From NCBI RefSeq assembly GCF_965363235.1, contig NC_134846.1:56967121-57031120 (forward strand): a stretch of DNA of 64,000 nucleotides, read 5' to 3'. This DNA is from Mytilus galloprovincialis. Taxonomy: Eukaryota; Mollusca; Bivalvia; Mytilida; Mytilidae. This document shows positions 25,201-34,937 of this stretch, one piece after another. Within the stretch, counting starts at the first letter, position 1, and each line of letters opens with the position of its first letter. The notes below the pieces were generated by a model. The model was not told where the DNA came from, made no database searches, and was given only the letters and a program-made list of their open reading frames with translations. A program made the translations under genes and the position numbers.

Positions 25201-26685
25201 TCCTTTCTTTTCTTTAACTTTAGTTTCTGTTCCTTGGCTTGATAAGTTTTCATTTCCTTCTACTTTTTCAACTTTGATCTTCCTTGGCCTCCCCCTTTTT
25301 TTCGCATTTACAATTTCTGTTTCACGTGATTCTGGTTGCTTCACATCATCAGATATATTTTCTGTTTGAATAACTTCATCTGATGCAACTTGTTTCTTTC
25401 TTTCTTCAGCTTTCTTCTTGTTTTCTTGAATGCTTTTATTTGATTCCTTTTCTTCAACATCAACACCTAATTTCACTGTCTTTCCTACTGAAATAGAGAG
25501 AGGGAGATCCATCGTATCATCATCAATATTTTTGTTTTCACCCTTTTGAGGGGGAACAATGATAGGGTCAGCTTCTTGGTTTGTTTTCTCTGTGGTGCCT
25601 TTCTTTTCTTTAACTTTAGTTTCTGTTCTTTGGCTTGATAAGTTTTCATTTCCTTCTACTTTTTCAACCTTGATCTTGCTTGGCCTCCCGCTTTTTCTCA
25701 CATTTAAAATTTCTTCTTCAAGCGATTCTTGTTGCTTTCCATTTTCAGAAATATTTTCTGTCTTAACCACTTCAACGGATGCAACTTTTTTTATTCTTCT
25801 TTCTGCTTTCTTCTTCTTTCCTCCTAAGCTTTTATTTGATTCCTTTCCTTCAACATCTAATTTTTCTGTCTTTCCCTCCGAGATTGAGAAATGAAGATCA
25901 GTTTTATCATCTTCCACATTACTTTGTTCTTTCTTTTTTCTGGTGTCTATTAGAGGATCTGTTTCTTGACTTTTTCTTTTCCTTTCTTGAACTTTACTTT
26001 GTGTTCCTCGGTTTGATAAATTTTCATTTTGTTCTACTTTTTCAACTTTGATCTTGCCAGGCCTCCCCTTTTTTCTTGTATTTCCAACATCTGTTTCCTC
26101 CAATTTTTCTTGCTCCTTATTGTTAGATACATTATCTGTTTTAATAACAACATGAGATGCATCTTTTTGCACTTTATCTTCTAACTTTGACCTTTGCAGT
26201 TTTGTGTCATCTTTACTACTGCTTTCTATATCAAGCAATTTTTTCATTTCTTTTTTCTGTTTTAAAATCTTTTTCTTTTTCACCAATTTTGCAGTATCTT
26301 CTAATCTTACTTTGACTGTACCAGGCTTATTTTTTACTTTAACCTTTACTTTGATTTTCATTGTTCTCTTTTTAAGTGTCTTTCTCTTTTTACTTGAAAC
26401 TGGTGTTTTTACTCTTTCTTGTATATTCTTCACCTGTATTTTTTTAGTTTGAATTCCCTTAATATGTTTTGATTCAACTTCAAAATGTTTACATCCCTCA
26501 TACTGGCCTTCTATCTCATCCTCTTCTTCATCTGTTGTGAAGCCATCTTCATTACTCAATTCAACTGTACCTAATTTATCTCCATGCTTCTTTCTTCTTC
26601 CAAGAGAAGACAACTTTGGCTTCTTAACAACAATTTCTCCATCTGAATCTTCTACTGTCTCTACACGTTTTGATTTTGTCTTCAT
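10029..26685 (-). CDS. Endonuclease IV (Nfo-type AP endonuclease) with a six-AT-hook N-terminal extension, seven exons
   Basis: Spliced exons 26685-23700, 23195-23059, 22626-22467, 22016-21921, 21394-21263, 16093-15989 and 10216-10029 give 3804 nt and 1267 residues; every intron is GT-AG and phases agree. Residues ~985-1267 are a complete endonuclease IV TIM barrel, an enzyme that cuts 5' to abasic sites in base excision repair. Counting from the conserved GAHVS motif, all nine zinc ligands known from E. coli Nfo appear at a constant offset of 984: H1053, H1093, E1129, D1163, H1166, H1200, D1213, H1215, E1245. The first 985 residues are charged and low-complexity, with six AT-hook-like cores (RGRP or GRP plus K) before a KIKVEKVE block. 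This implies a nuclear enzyme tethered to AT-rich DNA (inference). An in-frame TAG sits just upstream of the ATG. Confidence 0.95.
10599..11330. mobile_element. Motif-array TIR element, GTTCGCCC family, copy 2
   Basis: 732 bp, starting GAATCCGGGTCCGTTCATGC and ending GCGCGAACAGACCTGATAC. It is flanked by a perfect 10-bp duplication CACATAGTCT at 10589-10598 and 11331-11340. The subterminal array has forms such as GTTCGCCCC, GTTCGCACCC and, on the other side, GGTGCGAACGTG. No convincing ORF. It sits in the intron between endonuclease exons 7 and 6. Confidence 0.85.
11719..13137. mobile_element. Inverted-repeat element with CAGGGATTAT motif arrays
   Basis: The ends are inverted: TATATGTTACAGTGAATTTG on the left and its reverse on the right, finishing CAAATTCACTGTAACATATA. 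Both flanks hold arrays of short palindromic modules of the type AATCCCTGAAATTTTCAGGG (11755-11890 and 12940-13110). The interior contains two overlapping ORFs of 80-90 codons on opposite strands (12018-12396) that I do not recognise. Confidence 0.65.
12575..12735 (+). repeat. Dispersed repeat tail (GGTCTCTTGTGGACAG / CATTGGCAATAACACCACAT)
   Basis: A 160-bp segment including GAAGGCCGTACGGTGATC and TTGTCTCATTGGCAATAACA. The last 40 bp recur at 7915-7965, 34615-34665, 56512-56555 (reversed) and 47630-47680 (reversed), so this is the conserved tail of a common short element. Confidence 0.65.
13142..13321. mobile_element. Fold-back MITE (AATAATTATTACGTCTGGCA family)
   Basis: The left arm AATAATTATTACGTCTGGCA pairs with the right arm TTGCCAGACGTCATAATTAT, with further pairing over CTTCCTA...TAGGAAG. 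A relative with the same AGTCCAAATAATTAT edge is at 27416-27520. Confidence 0.65.
14398..14762 (-). repeat. Long copy of the 3180-3548 repeat, inverted orientation
   Basis: The reverse complement matches 3180-3548 with few differences over about 365 bp, ending ACAATACGCACATTAAAATT. It lies in the intron between endonuclease exons 7 and 6. Confidence 0.78.
15231..15692. mobile_element. MITE with AGGTGTAATACCACCA inverted ends
   Basis: About 460 bp. The left end AGGTGTAATACCACCA and the right end TGGTGGTATTACACCT are inverted and flanked by TA on both sides. The AT-rich interior has no ORF. TA flanks and short ends suit a Tc1/mariner-type MITE. Confidence 0.7.
15989..16093 (-). CDS. Endonuclease IV exon 6
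   Basis: It encodes [17 protein letters not shown] then [14 protein letters not shown], with zinc ligand H1200. The acceptor (minus) is TTTTTTTCTCAG and the donor GTACGC. Confidence 0.93.
16175..16320 (+). repeat. Fragment of a dispersed repeat (ACAGTTGGGGCAAGTATGGA)
   Basis: It contains GAACCCTGAACAGTTGGGGC and TTTCTGACACAGAATGAATG. Related text is at 22265-22330 and, more diverged, inside both copies of the tandem duplication at 36832-37870. Confidence 0.55.
16350..18290 (+). repeat. Tandem array of about 130-bp units, interrupted by a family A element
   Basis: Units marked by AAATCTAAATACATGTTTAG followed by ATTCAGCATATCAAAGAACC recur near 16381, 16517, 16651, 17801, 17928, 18052 and 18189 (spacing 124-136 bp). 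The jump from 16651 to 17801 is exactly where the family A element was inserted. Lies in the intron between endonuclease exons 6 and 5. Confidence 0.8.
16766..17793 (+). mobile_element. Hairpin-ended tandem-core element, family A, copy 2 (five 169-bp units)
   Basis: The header ACAAGAATGTGTCC at 16766 is followed by a truncated unit and a second header at 16843. Core units then start with CACTTTCATTTTCTATGTTC or a variant at 16882, 17051, 17220, 17389 and 17558, an exact 169-bp period. Units from 17051 to 17557 are nearly identical, implying recent amplification. The tail is a GACGAACGGACGCACAGACC microsatellite and a hairpin TGCCCCTCTAC...GTAGGTGGGGCA running into TAAAAA. Confidence 0.82.
18541..18990. 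mobile_element. TA-flanked fold-back MITE, copy 1
   Basis: A near-perfect 450-bp palindrome with arms of about 200 bp, starting TAGAATGAAATTCAAAACAG and ending with the inverse. The centre is AT-rich (ATGTTTTGATTTATATCAAT). A related sequence at 19781-19815 shows the same surroundings without the insertion (TTCTATTTACTTAAAC), which supports TA as the duplicated target. Confidence 0.85.
19028..19674 (+). mobile_element. Hairpin-ended tandem-core element, family E, copy 1
   Basis: It begins with a palindrome GGGTTCCACGGAACCC and GTGTCTCGCC. It has two to three core units of about 188 bp (CCATTTATAAGTAAAATACG at 19222 and 19410) and a GC-rich tail (GACGCCGCCGCCGACGATG). It ends in a hairpin TTCGACTAAAGTCGAAGGCT that runs into CGACAAAAA. 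It is inserted into an A-tract: the undisturbed sequence CCAAGAAAAATGCTTATTTG is present at 18400-18420. Confidence 0.72.
19880..20560 (+). pseudogene. Fossil Tc1-like transposase fragment
   Basis: An 83-codon frame at 19917-20168 contains [19 protein letters not shown] followed by QQDRYIWSL, which resembles the linker between the helix-turn-helix domains of Tc1-type transposases (typically 'TGS..DRPR.G.PR...RQDRYI'). The downstream sequence looks like eroded catalytic domain but has many stops. Similarity is by eye only. Confidence 0.5.
21263..21394 (-). CDS. Endonuclease IV exon 5
   Basis: It encodes [20 protein letters not shown] then [13 protein letters not shown], with zinc ligands E1129, D1163 and H1166. 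The donor is GTAAGAC. Confidence 0.95.
21921..22016 (-). CDS. Endonuclease IV exon 4
   Basis: It encodes [20 protein letters not shown] then [11 protein letters not shown]. It joins exon 3 inside the Gly codon of the HPG motif and exon 5 inside the Val codon before LEN. Confidence 0.93.
22467..22626 (-). CDS. Endonuclease IV exon 3
   Basis: It encodes [20 protein letters not shown] through LTIFNFHP, with zinc ligands H1053 and H1093. Confidence 0.95.
23059..23195 (-). CDS. Endonuclease IV exon 2
   Basis: It encodes [20 protein letters not shown] then [20 protein letters not shown]. The K/S-QRQW text is the typical first-helix signature of endonuclease IV. Acceptor ACTGTAG, donor GTTGGA. Confidence 0.94.
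23700..26685 (-). CDS. Endonuclease IV exon 1: repeat-rich AT-hook extension
   Basis: A single 2986-nt exon encoding residues 1-995. An acidic start ([17 protein letters not shown]) precedes a region of 127-132 residue repeats. Each repeat holds a KTENISD-like segment, an AT-hook core and a [19 protein letters not shown] segment. The AT-hook glycines of the core fall at about residues 206, 333, 465, 597, 726 and 855. Hook variants are [35 protein letters not shown] and KRGRPSK. Two adjacent repeats are almost identical at DNA level with a 396-bp period (25041 and 25437). The exon ends [10 protein letters not shown], the first strand of the barrel. The long plus-strand frames here are antisense shadows. 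Confidence 0.95.
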
Positions 26686-26710
26686 GTTTACCTAATAATC
26701 TGGAAAATAA

Positions 26711-26850
26711 ATGTTGCAAAATTCAAAATACCACTTCCTACACTACATCATTTGTGTACATAACATGACCTTCTGCTGTTGTCTTCTCTATGGTCAGGTT
26801 GTTGTCTCTTTGACACATTCCCCATTTCCATTCTCAATTTTATTACAAGC
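26711..26850 (+). repeat. Short copy of the 3180-3548 repeat tail upstream of the endonuclease gene
   Basis: It contains CTTCTGCTGTTGTCTTCTCT and TTGTCTCTTTGACACATTCC. It lies within about 160 bp of the endonuclease ATG, so it may overlap the promoter or a 5' UTR. Confidence 0.6.
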
Positions 26851-27415
26851 TTTTGCATACATTCTCATTGTATACATGCTTTTCAGAGGATGTTCTTTTG
26901 AGTAAAATATGCTTCGTAGATCTGTGAGAAACTTGCAATTTCAGTGTCTAAATAAATGGAAAACATTGAACTTTGGTTACCAAGCCAAACAACACAAATT
27001 ACACTATCTATATATATCATGTATATGCAGGCAAAATCTTCTCTTCTTTTTTTTGGGCATTATTTTTGTTGTTGTTAAAATTGATTCTCAAGAATTTCCT
27101 CTATTTTTCACAATTTTTTGTATAAATCAACTGCTGCTGAAACCCCTAAATACAACATTTTTAGTGTGAGGCCATGGAAAATAAATGTTGGTTTCCCCAT
27201 AAAAGTGAAAATAGTTACAGCCTGGCAGAAAGGAAAACCTTTTCATTTTTCAATTTTTTTATTGATTCATCTCAGAGTATTTAATTTATTAATTTCTGTG
27301 TTTATTTCATGTTTTATTCCCAATATGATGGCATTCAACTATAAACCCCTGAGCATGAACACATAGCCTCGAAAGCCATCTTGGTTTTTTGTCCCCACAT
27401 ATAGACAGAATCGTC

Positions 27416-27520
27416 ATACATAGTCCAAATAATTATCATTTTTATGTCGTCTTGAAAGGCTATTATAATTTTTTGCTTTGACGTCAAAGCAAAAAAATAT
27501 AATAGCCTTTCAAGATGAAA
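27416..27520. mobile_element. Fold-back MITE with GACGTC centre
   Basis: Arms AAGGCTATTATAATTTTTTG and its inverse flank a CTTTGACGTCAAAG centre. The left edge AGTCCAAATAATTAT matches the MITE at 13142-13321. Confidence 0.7.
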
Positions 27521-27546
27521 TAATAAGAAACCAGTAGGGCAACGTC

Positions 27547-28612
27547 GGCAGTTTTCGACCACTTAACGGTAAATTTGATTGTGACGTCAGAGAAAAAACA
27601 ATGGTCATCTTCACGTTACATGTGAACATCTTTACATATTGGGCATTATTTTCGTTGAAGAAACAATACTTAATTTTTGATAATTGCATTAATAAATTAG
27701 TTATGACTATTTTGACGTTGTTAAATATTCGGGTATTTTCAACCATGTTCGGGTATTTTCGACCATGGTCGGACATTTTCGACCACTTTCTAATTTCCTT
27801 CTGTCATATCACTGATATCATTATGTTATGGTTCGACCACAGAATCAATTGGTCATGGACTGTTTAATTGATAATTATTTTGCCACCGTAAGTGGAGATA
27901 AACGGCCATTTTTAAATAAAACTTCTCAAAGTGATACCGTTCACACGATCGTTACAAGTTTTGATCAGCAACTGATATTTTTCAGGCATGCAGGCTTTAA
28001 AAAAAAATCAATGCTGATTTTCTGAAAATTTCGAATTACCTGTTTTAAGCGGATTTCAGAAGAAAAAATGAACCTCTACAACTGCTTGCACGGGGCTTGT
28101 GTGAACACTTGTGTGTATTTTCACTGTAGCCTTGAAAAATGTAAAAAAAAAGCGTCCATAGTAACACAAAATATACAAGACTGGTCGAAAATAGGCGAAA
28201 TATGTGTGAAAGGGATACAAGTTGATTATGGGCAAAATATTTTTTAAAATGCGTCTTTTTTATTCATTTATGTGTTCATTTTAATATTCTCAGGATTTAG
28301 CGAACAGTGTCATTAGGTTTTCATGCTTGAACATTATGTGTTTTTTACTGAAATCATTTGTTGAAAGACAGATATTTTTTAACACATGACGTAATATTTG
28401 TTTTTATCATGGTGAGACGTTCCACGACAACGGTAATAAATTATGTAAGTTACTACTTCTTTCTGTGAATTGTAGCTAACCTAACCTTCCATGACAAATA
28501 TTAAGTTCTGCAGATCTGCACGCGGAAAGGATGCGGAAACAATGCCTCGCGTACATGAAATTGCTCCCGAAATGTTCGGTGGTCGAAAACTGCCTCTGGT
28601 TGAAAATACCCA
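27547..28612. mobile_element. Motif-array TIR element with TTTTCGACCA repeats
   Basis: The left GGCAGTTTTCGACCAC (27547-27562) is the inverse of GTGGTCGAAAACTGCC (28579-28594). Further copies of GGTATTTTCGACCA lie at 27731-27790 on the left and as GGTTGAAAATACCC on the right. Exact ends and target duplication were not resolved. No ORF worth calling. Confidence 0.6.
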
Positions 28613-29099
28613 ACAGTACTCTATAAAATGATATATGCTTCCTAATATTTTTCTATAAAAATCCTTTCAGAAGTGTTTATCAATGCTGGTCTTCTATCAC
28701 AACATGTATACTAATTTTAAAAGACAAGCGTACAACCATCTTTCTTGGAGAGCATTGTTTTGCTGAAGGTGTTTAAACAAAGTTGGTTGAGTCTTTGACA
28801 CCCCCCCCCCCTTTTTTTTTTTTTAGTTACTATAACTGCATAGTTTTGTAATGATTGACATTGCACAACATTCAGTGTTTTATTCAGTGAAACTGAATGG
28901 ACAGTTTTAAAAAGAATCAGGTGGGTTTTTTTTTCCATCTTGATTCTTCTGCAGTGATGAAGATGAAAAAATTTTGAAACACCTGCCTCTGTGCCTCATA
29001 TCAAAATTATTTACGTTTTTTGTTATCTCAGTCAAAGAATTTCTTATTAACATCATTCAAATCTTTGTATAAGCTATGGAGACAAGTGTCTAATCTAAA

Positions 29100-30190
29100 A
29101 GATCAATGATCCAGAAAACGAAATGCTTACCCGCGGTTTTGTCACCTTTACAAGAAGTCTATTTCAAGAGAGATAACTCTTTTTCGTCTCTTTTTTTCGA
29201 AACAAGAGGCGCCTCAGAGTGTAAGTGATAAATTTGTCATGTTAAAATATGTCTGGGCGGACAAATATTACCTGTATAAAAAGTCCATGGTTACAGAATT
29301 TACTAGTATATTTGGTCTGATGTTAGTAATATATGTCCCCAGACTAATTTTCCTAGGTAATCATGTCCTATACAATCCTATATTAATAAATTCAATTACA
29401 TTTAAACCATGGAAATTTAAATGTTATATGTTTTAGTAATGTTTAATAGTTACAAAATCATGGACATGGACTTGATTAACTCAGTAGGGAAAAAAGTCTG
29501 GCGGACAAATTTTACTACCGGACCAAATTTACTGTTACAAGAGCACCTTGGAAAGAATTGTCATCATTTTTTAAATGATGATTTGTTAAGCTTTATTGTA
29601 GAATGAAATTCAAAACAGTGTGGCTGTGGCCATTGATTGACACATTAAATTCATCCATTGACTATGACAATTTAGGTGAACGTTTGTATGTAACGACCAC
29701 TTCTCACTATGTACTTTTTAAAGACACTTAAACTATGGGGTCACCAAAGGTTCTCAACACCTTAATAAAGTAATTCGAAAAATTAATCAGAAATAACACG
29801 ATGTTTTGATTTATATCAATTATATAAATCAAAACATAAAGGTTATTCCTGATTAATTTTTCGAATTATTTTATAATTAAAGGCGTTAAGAAACCTTTGG
29901 TGACCCCACAGTTTAAATGTCTATCGTAGGTACGTCGTGAACAGTGGTCGTTACAGACAAACGTTCACGTAAATTGTCCCAGTCAATGGATGAATTTAAT
30001 GTGTCAATCAATGGCCACAGCCACACTGTTTTGAATTTCATTCTATTAAGTTACATTCATTGGTTTCAACAAAGAAAAGACATATAATTTTATACAATGA
30101 ATTATAGACCAATGATCCAGAAAATGAAATAATTTGCTTACCCGCGGTTTTGAAAGCTTTTCACATTAAAAAAAAAGTCTATAAGCACAA
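29100..30190 (+). repeat. Pair of direct repeats around the fold-back MITE
   Basis: CAATGATCCAGAAAA...GCTTACCCGCGGTTTTG occurs at about 29103-29150 and 30110-30155. Each copy is about 60-70 bp. The nature of the unit is unknown. Confidence 0.5.
29599..30045. mobile_element. TA-flanked fold-back MITE, copy 2
   Basis: Nearly identical to copy 1 (18541-18990) in the same orientation over the full palindrome, flanked by TA on each side. Confidence 0.85.
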
Positions 30191-30194
30191 GTCA

Positions 30195-30370
30195 AAAAAC
30201 ACACTGGCGGAACCTGAGAACTTTTCATCAGGGGTAGGTGGTGAGGTGGCCTGACTGACATAAAAGGGGGGGGAATCGCTCCAGTCATGCTTCAGTGATT
30301 CCCTATATAATCAACAAAATTTTTCCCACGAAAGGGGAGCCCAGGCCCCTTCTGGATCCGCCTATGAAAC
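30195..30370. mobile_element. Short CAGTGGCGGATCC-type element, inverted copy
   Basis: The ends CACTGGCGGAACCTGAG and CTTCTGGATCCGCC are near inverses. A relative lies at 53373-53527. Flanking ACAC on both sides is a weak target duplication. Confidence 0.5.
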
Positions 30371-30739
30371 ACATAAACCAGTGAGCACAAATATTGATAT
30401 CAAGCACAGAACATTAATTCAGGCGCGTAGCTACGTTTACGTCAAAACGCCCGGGCGTACACTTGAATTTTGGTAAAAAAAAATATTTTAATCTCAATAA
30501 CTTAAAAAGATCTGCACATCAGTCTTTTAAATCATTCCTCAATTCCTTGTAATTGTTAATAAAAGCGACATTTTTACTTTCCTTTCGTTTAAAGCATTTC
30601 ATAATCAGCTGGGATTCGCTATATATGCTTTGAATTTCAGTCGAGCCTACATTTGTGACGCGAAAACAAGAAATATAAGAGAACCTAGATTTCATTTGAG
30701 GTGACAACATTTAGGTTCAATATGGTGTAAAAGTTGTTG

Positions 30740-31330
30740 GTTTTTTTTTTTAATATAAATGATTTTGTAAACCTTAATGAAATTTTACGAAAGTTAGAGA
30801 CTCGGAAGCTTTTTATTCTCAAAAGATTATCCAGACCATATAAATGATGAATTTATATTTTTAATTTTCTCGCATTCTACTGATAAAAGGAATTTCTGTT
30901 TGCATATACAGTCTGTGGTTGAAGTTTGTTACACTTCAATTACTTTGTTAACCCTTCATTGAATTTTATGAAACTTTTGCAGAAGTTTTTTTTTTTGTGA
31001 TTAATGTCTGAAGCAAAATTTTGAAAGTATATTTTTTTTTTCATTTTTCAATTGACCTACGGACTTATCTTTTAGCAGTTAGCAGACGCTAGATGTGATT
31101 ATTATGTTTTACATGATGATTTTGAAAACCTTCAGATGTTGTCATGAGACTAGGGTAGAAGTTAATATACCAGATCAAGAAAAAAAAAATCTAAAGAAAA
31201 TGTTTGATTATTTAAAACCCTATTATAGACTGATAGAAAGATTCAATTTTCGCGGGAAGCGGCAATCTAGCGAGAACCACGGTTTCACGGAACCCTTTAC
31301 GAATTTTCATAATGCATCTAAACATCTTTG
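30740..31330 (-). mobile_element. Degenerate family E element, reversed
   Basis: On the minus strand it has a header GGGTTCCGTGAAACCGTGG with TCTCGCTAG, then core units resembling those at 19028-19674 (CAGTCTGTGGTTGAAGTTTG on plus). It is strongly diverged. Confidence 0.45.
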
Positions 31331-31334
31331 CAAA

Positions 31335-32386
31335 CAGTGGCGTAGCCAGGGTTGGAACGATGTGGATGCGATCTAAAAATTTTGGGACTTTTTTATGCAG
31401 AAAATTAAATTTTTCCTGTATGCATGTCAGTGTATTCCCCTAGAATCCGACACTGGTTAGATTTTCGTTTAATTTCTAAATACCCACCAGTATACATTAT
31501 ATTTCCAACAGAATTTTATGAACAATACTACCGTCATTAAATTCAGAAATATTTAATGTAAAAGTTTCACACCAAATCTTATATGTGACATCTCAAAAAC
31601 AAACCCATTACAGCGGCACTTCTGTATATGGAACTTCGGAATATAGGAACCGAAGTGACACCCCTCCTTTCCTGGCGATTTGACTGCGGCCTCCCAATGG
31701 GGGTTTTGATTACTTGTCTTAACTCATTGCTGCGAGAGGATATGGAAATGCCGGGCGTCCGTCCGTCCAGTCTTGTTTAGCGCTGTCATTTGTACAATTC
31801 TTGCCAGATTTTTGTGAAACGTATATCATCATGCAGCAATGTCTTTCACACATGCGAGTATAAATCCTGATCAAATATTTTTAACCAATATATGCCCCTT
31901 GGAAATATAAATTATAAATGCAAATCTCATTGTATTTGTCTGGAAGCTCTCGAGATATAAATTCAAAAAAAATAAAAAGTGCTTTGTTTAGTTTTGCCCT
32001 CTTGTACATAAAAATGTATCTTGGATGCGGGGGACATGATCTCTGGTCTTTTATTGAAAACAACATTACTATTTGTACCTAGATGGAAAAGGGTATTCGT
32101 GAGTCCTGGAATAAAAACACTTCATTACAAATAGAGTCGTCGTCTTTCGTGCCAAAGAAAACAATATTAGGATATGATGTTTAAGATTCTTGTTTACATA
32201 GAGGAAAAACCACGCATACGGCTTCGGAAATGATTGGAAGCTATTCTCATATTCTTATATACATTCGGATACCATCATGTGTATATGCTGTCAACTGTCA
32301 TTATATAATTATTAAAAAAAAATTTTTTTTTGTCAAATTGATGTGGATGCTTGAGCATCTGAGCATACATGAAAGCTACGCCACTG
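31335..32386. mobile_element. hAT-like GGCGTAGC-ended element, inner
   Basis: The left end CAGTGGCGTAGCCAGG and the right end AGCTACGCCACTG are inverted, with a direct GCAAA at 31330-31334 and 32387-32391. CAGTGG...CCACTG termini are hAT-like, though hAT usually makes 8-bp duplications. No transposase frame. Confidence 0.6.
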
Positions 32387-32713
32387 GCAAACTAATCATT
32401 TCATATCCGTTAACGACATTTGCACAACAATGGGCCTTATCCCACGGTTCCTTTAAACATATTTTAAAGTAACCGGTTTGGATATTTACCCCAACACCAA
32501 TGACCATTAGATTTCAAACCAACGCAATGAATAGATAAAAATAAGGTAGTCTATAAGGTATGTTCAACTTGCTATTGATTAGTTTTTTATAAAAGAAATG
32601 CCCCCTTTTCGAAACCCACTGCTTGAAGGTGTTATTACCTGGGTCCGATTGAGCTATCAAACCCTTCGCCGTGTTTGGGGCGTACACTTAAAAATAGCCT
32701 AGCTACGCCACTG

Positions 32714-33879
32714 ATTATAACAATTAATAAGTAAATTAAAGCATATATGAATTAAGTAAACATAAAATGAAGACAACTAACACTAAAAGTAATTCTAGCA
32801 TTTTAATCAGAAAAAAGTATGCAACAAAATATAAAAGCCAGGGTATACAAGATAAATAAGTATTCTACAGCTCACCGTGAGATCTACAGGAGGAACATTG
32901 ACACTATTTGAAGATCTTTTTTATCCATGTATTTTGCTGACCTCTTTGCTATTTTAAAAGTTCCTCCCTATATCTGTTATGGTTTCTGCAAAAAATGAAC
33001 CAAAACCGTCTTCACTGACTCCCTGTACGGTTCAATTGACAATGTTGCCATGTTAATTTGGTCTCAGTATTATAGATCTGCAAAAAAGGAGAAAAGTCGT
33101 CTTTTAAGGACAAAAACTCCGATAGGGGCCGATTGATGTTATTTTTACTCAGTGTACATAACAGTTTAACTTAAATAATAGCCAAAACTTCGAAACTGGC
33201 TTTGTACTATAAACAGCAACAAGGCGGGTGTCACTTGTAAAGCAGCCCGATGATGAATCAATTTGAAATGAGATCAGCCTCTGTTTTTTTGTTGGGTTTG
33301 TGACTGAGTTGCTCAGTCTGTAGTTTTCAGGCTCTGTTGTGTTTTGCTAGTAAAAACATGTTTGTCTTTTCGTGTGTGTTTTTTTTTTTTATTTGTCGAT
33401 CCATGGAATTGTTAGCTCGTTTGCGGCGGCTTGACTATCCCTTAGTATCTTCGCCTTGTTTCGTAAACATAAATATTGGCAAAATGTAAACTAGATACGG
33501 TACCACAAGGAGCCGTGACTCATGTTACACTCAGGTAATGTTTTGTGGTAATATTCTATACAAAGTACAAAAATGTCGCAATTTCCCTACAAAGCTATAT
33601 GTGTCCAAACCTTTGAAACATAGATATAGTTACGATACTGTTGTTAAGTTGTTGAAAATGGCATATTTTGTATTAATATTGATTCTTTCATAGCGTCTTT
33701 GCAGTTGTTGGCATGATATGGGTTATGTTCTGCTCATACATTTTATGATGGTATGATAAACCCTTAATGTGAGCAAGGATTTGTATAGTAACTATACAAA
33801 TCCTTGATGTGAGGGATTGTGCTTGATTTTCATAAGATGAAGAAATAACCTATTAATTGATCAGTTTGATTGACGTCTG
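32714..33879. other. No gene or clear repeat seen
   Basis: AT-rich unique-looking sequence without a long ORF. The only structured item is a short inverted CAAATCCTTG/ATTTGTATAG pair near 33775-33815. Confidence 0.4.
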
Positions 33880-34410
33880 GAGCTGGCATGTCAGTAACTG
33901 CTAGTAGTCCTTTGCTAATTTATGTATCATTGACGCTCATCTGACATCGGAATTCTTTTCAACTGAGTTTTACTGTGCGTATAGCGATGTGCTTGTTTAT
34001 TCTACATTGGCTAGAAGTATAAGGGATGATTGAGATCAATCCAATCAAATATCAACTCTAATATTGTATACTCCATATGAGGCTAAGTATAACGACATCA
34101 GAGTTCTATAAGTTTTAATTAGACCCTGTTGCATTTTTGCGCCTGTCGCAAGTCAGAAGCCGCTGACCTTTATTAGTCAGGGTTACATGTTTTTTTTTTT
34201 TAAATAAGATCATTTTTATATATTTGTAATGAATATGACGTCAATTTTCACTGAACTAGTACACATTTTTGTTTGGAGGCAAGTTGAAGGCCGCCTCTGG
34301 GTGTGGTATTTTCGCGCTGTATTGTAGACAAATTGGTGGCCTTGCGCTGTTCTTTGGTCGGGTGTTTGTCTTTTTGACACATTCTACTTTTCAATTCTAA
34401 ACTTTATCAG
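33880..34410 (+). repeat. Diverged long copy of the 3180-3548 repeat
   Basis: It shares TGGCTAGAAGTATAAGGGATG, the GCGCCTGTCGCAAGTCAGAA segment, and the closing TTGTCTTTTTGACACATTCT, with an internal insertion. Confidence 0.6.
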
Positions 34411-34937
34411 TAACATTTGGCTCCAGATGAGGATACATTTTTTTTTAAAGTTTTGGAAGATGGACACTGAACGCCGACGCCAAGTGATGACAAGAGCTTT
34501 CAAGTAAATTGGCAAAAAGGGAAGAAGTGATTAAATCGTCATTTAACGCAATACGATAAGGGGTTTTCTAATTGTACAATGAAGCTTTTAATTGCTTACA
34601 TCTACTTTATTTAAACTTTGGTGGATAGGAAACTGTCTCATTGGCAATCACACCGGCCACATTTCCTTATTTTTAATATAACTCAAATACGTAGTTGACT
34701 GGCCATTTCGGTCTTATCATGTACGCTTTTAAAGTTCCGTCTATCTAATATGGTTTTTGAAATATTAGACAAAAACGTCAAAAATTGTTGAAATAGTCAT
34801 TAAAATGTAATATTAACTCCAATAAGAAGTCGATTCACAAATTGTGCATGTTGACTTGTTTGTACATCTTTCCTTGCCGATAATTTCCTCTATTATTAAT
34901 TTAAAGCTAGTAGGCAAACATGGACAACACAATTGGT

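Larger units (their letters stand above)
30420..32713. mobile_element. hAT-like GGCGTAGC-ended element, outer
   Basis: The left end CAGGCGCGTAGCTACG and the right end AGCCTAGCTACGCCACTG are inverted. The interior is occupied by a reversed family E remnant (30740-31330) and by a second GGCGTAGC element. The target duplication is unclear. Confidence 0.5.

Noticed and set aside
24491..25894. Long plus-strand ORFs opposite the AT-hook exon
   Set aside because: They are antisense shadows of the lysine-rich repeats and show only Ser/Phe-rich low complexity.
29100..30190. LTR retrotransposon bounded by direct repeats
   Set aside because: The repeats are only 60-70 bp, lack TG...CA ends, and the space between is filled by a fold-back MITE with no gag or pol.
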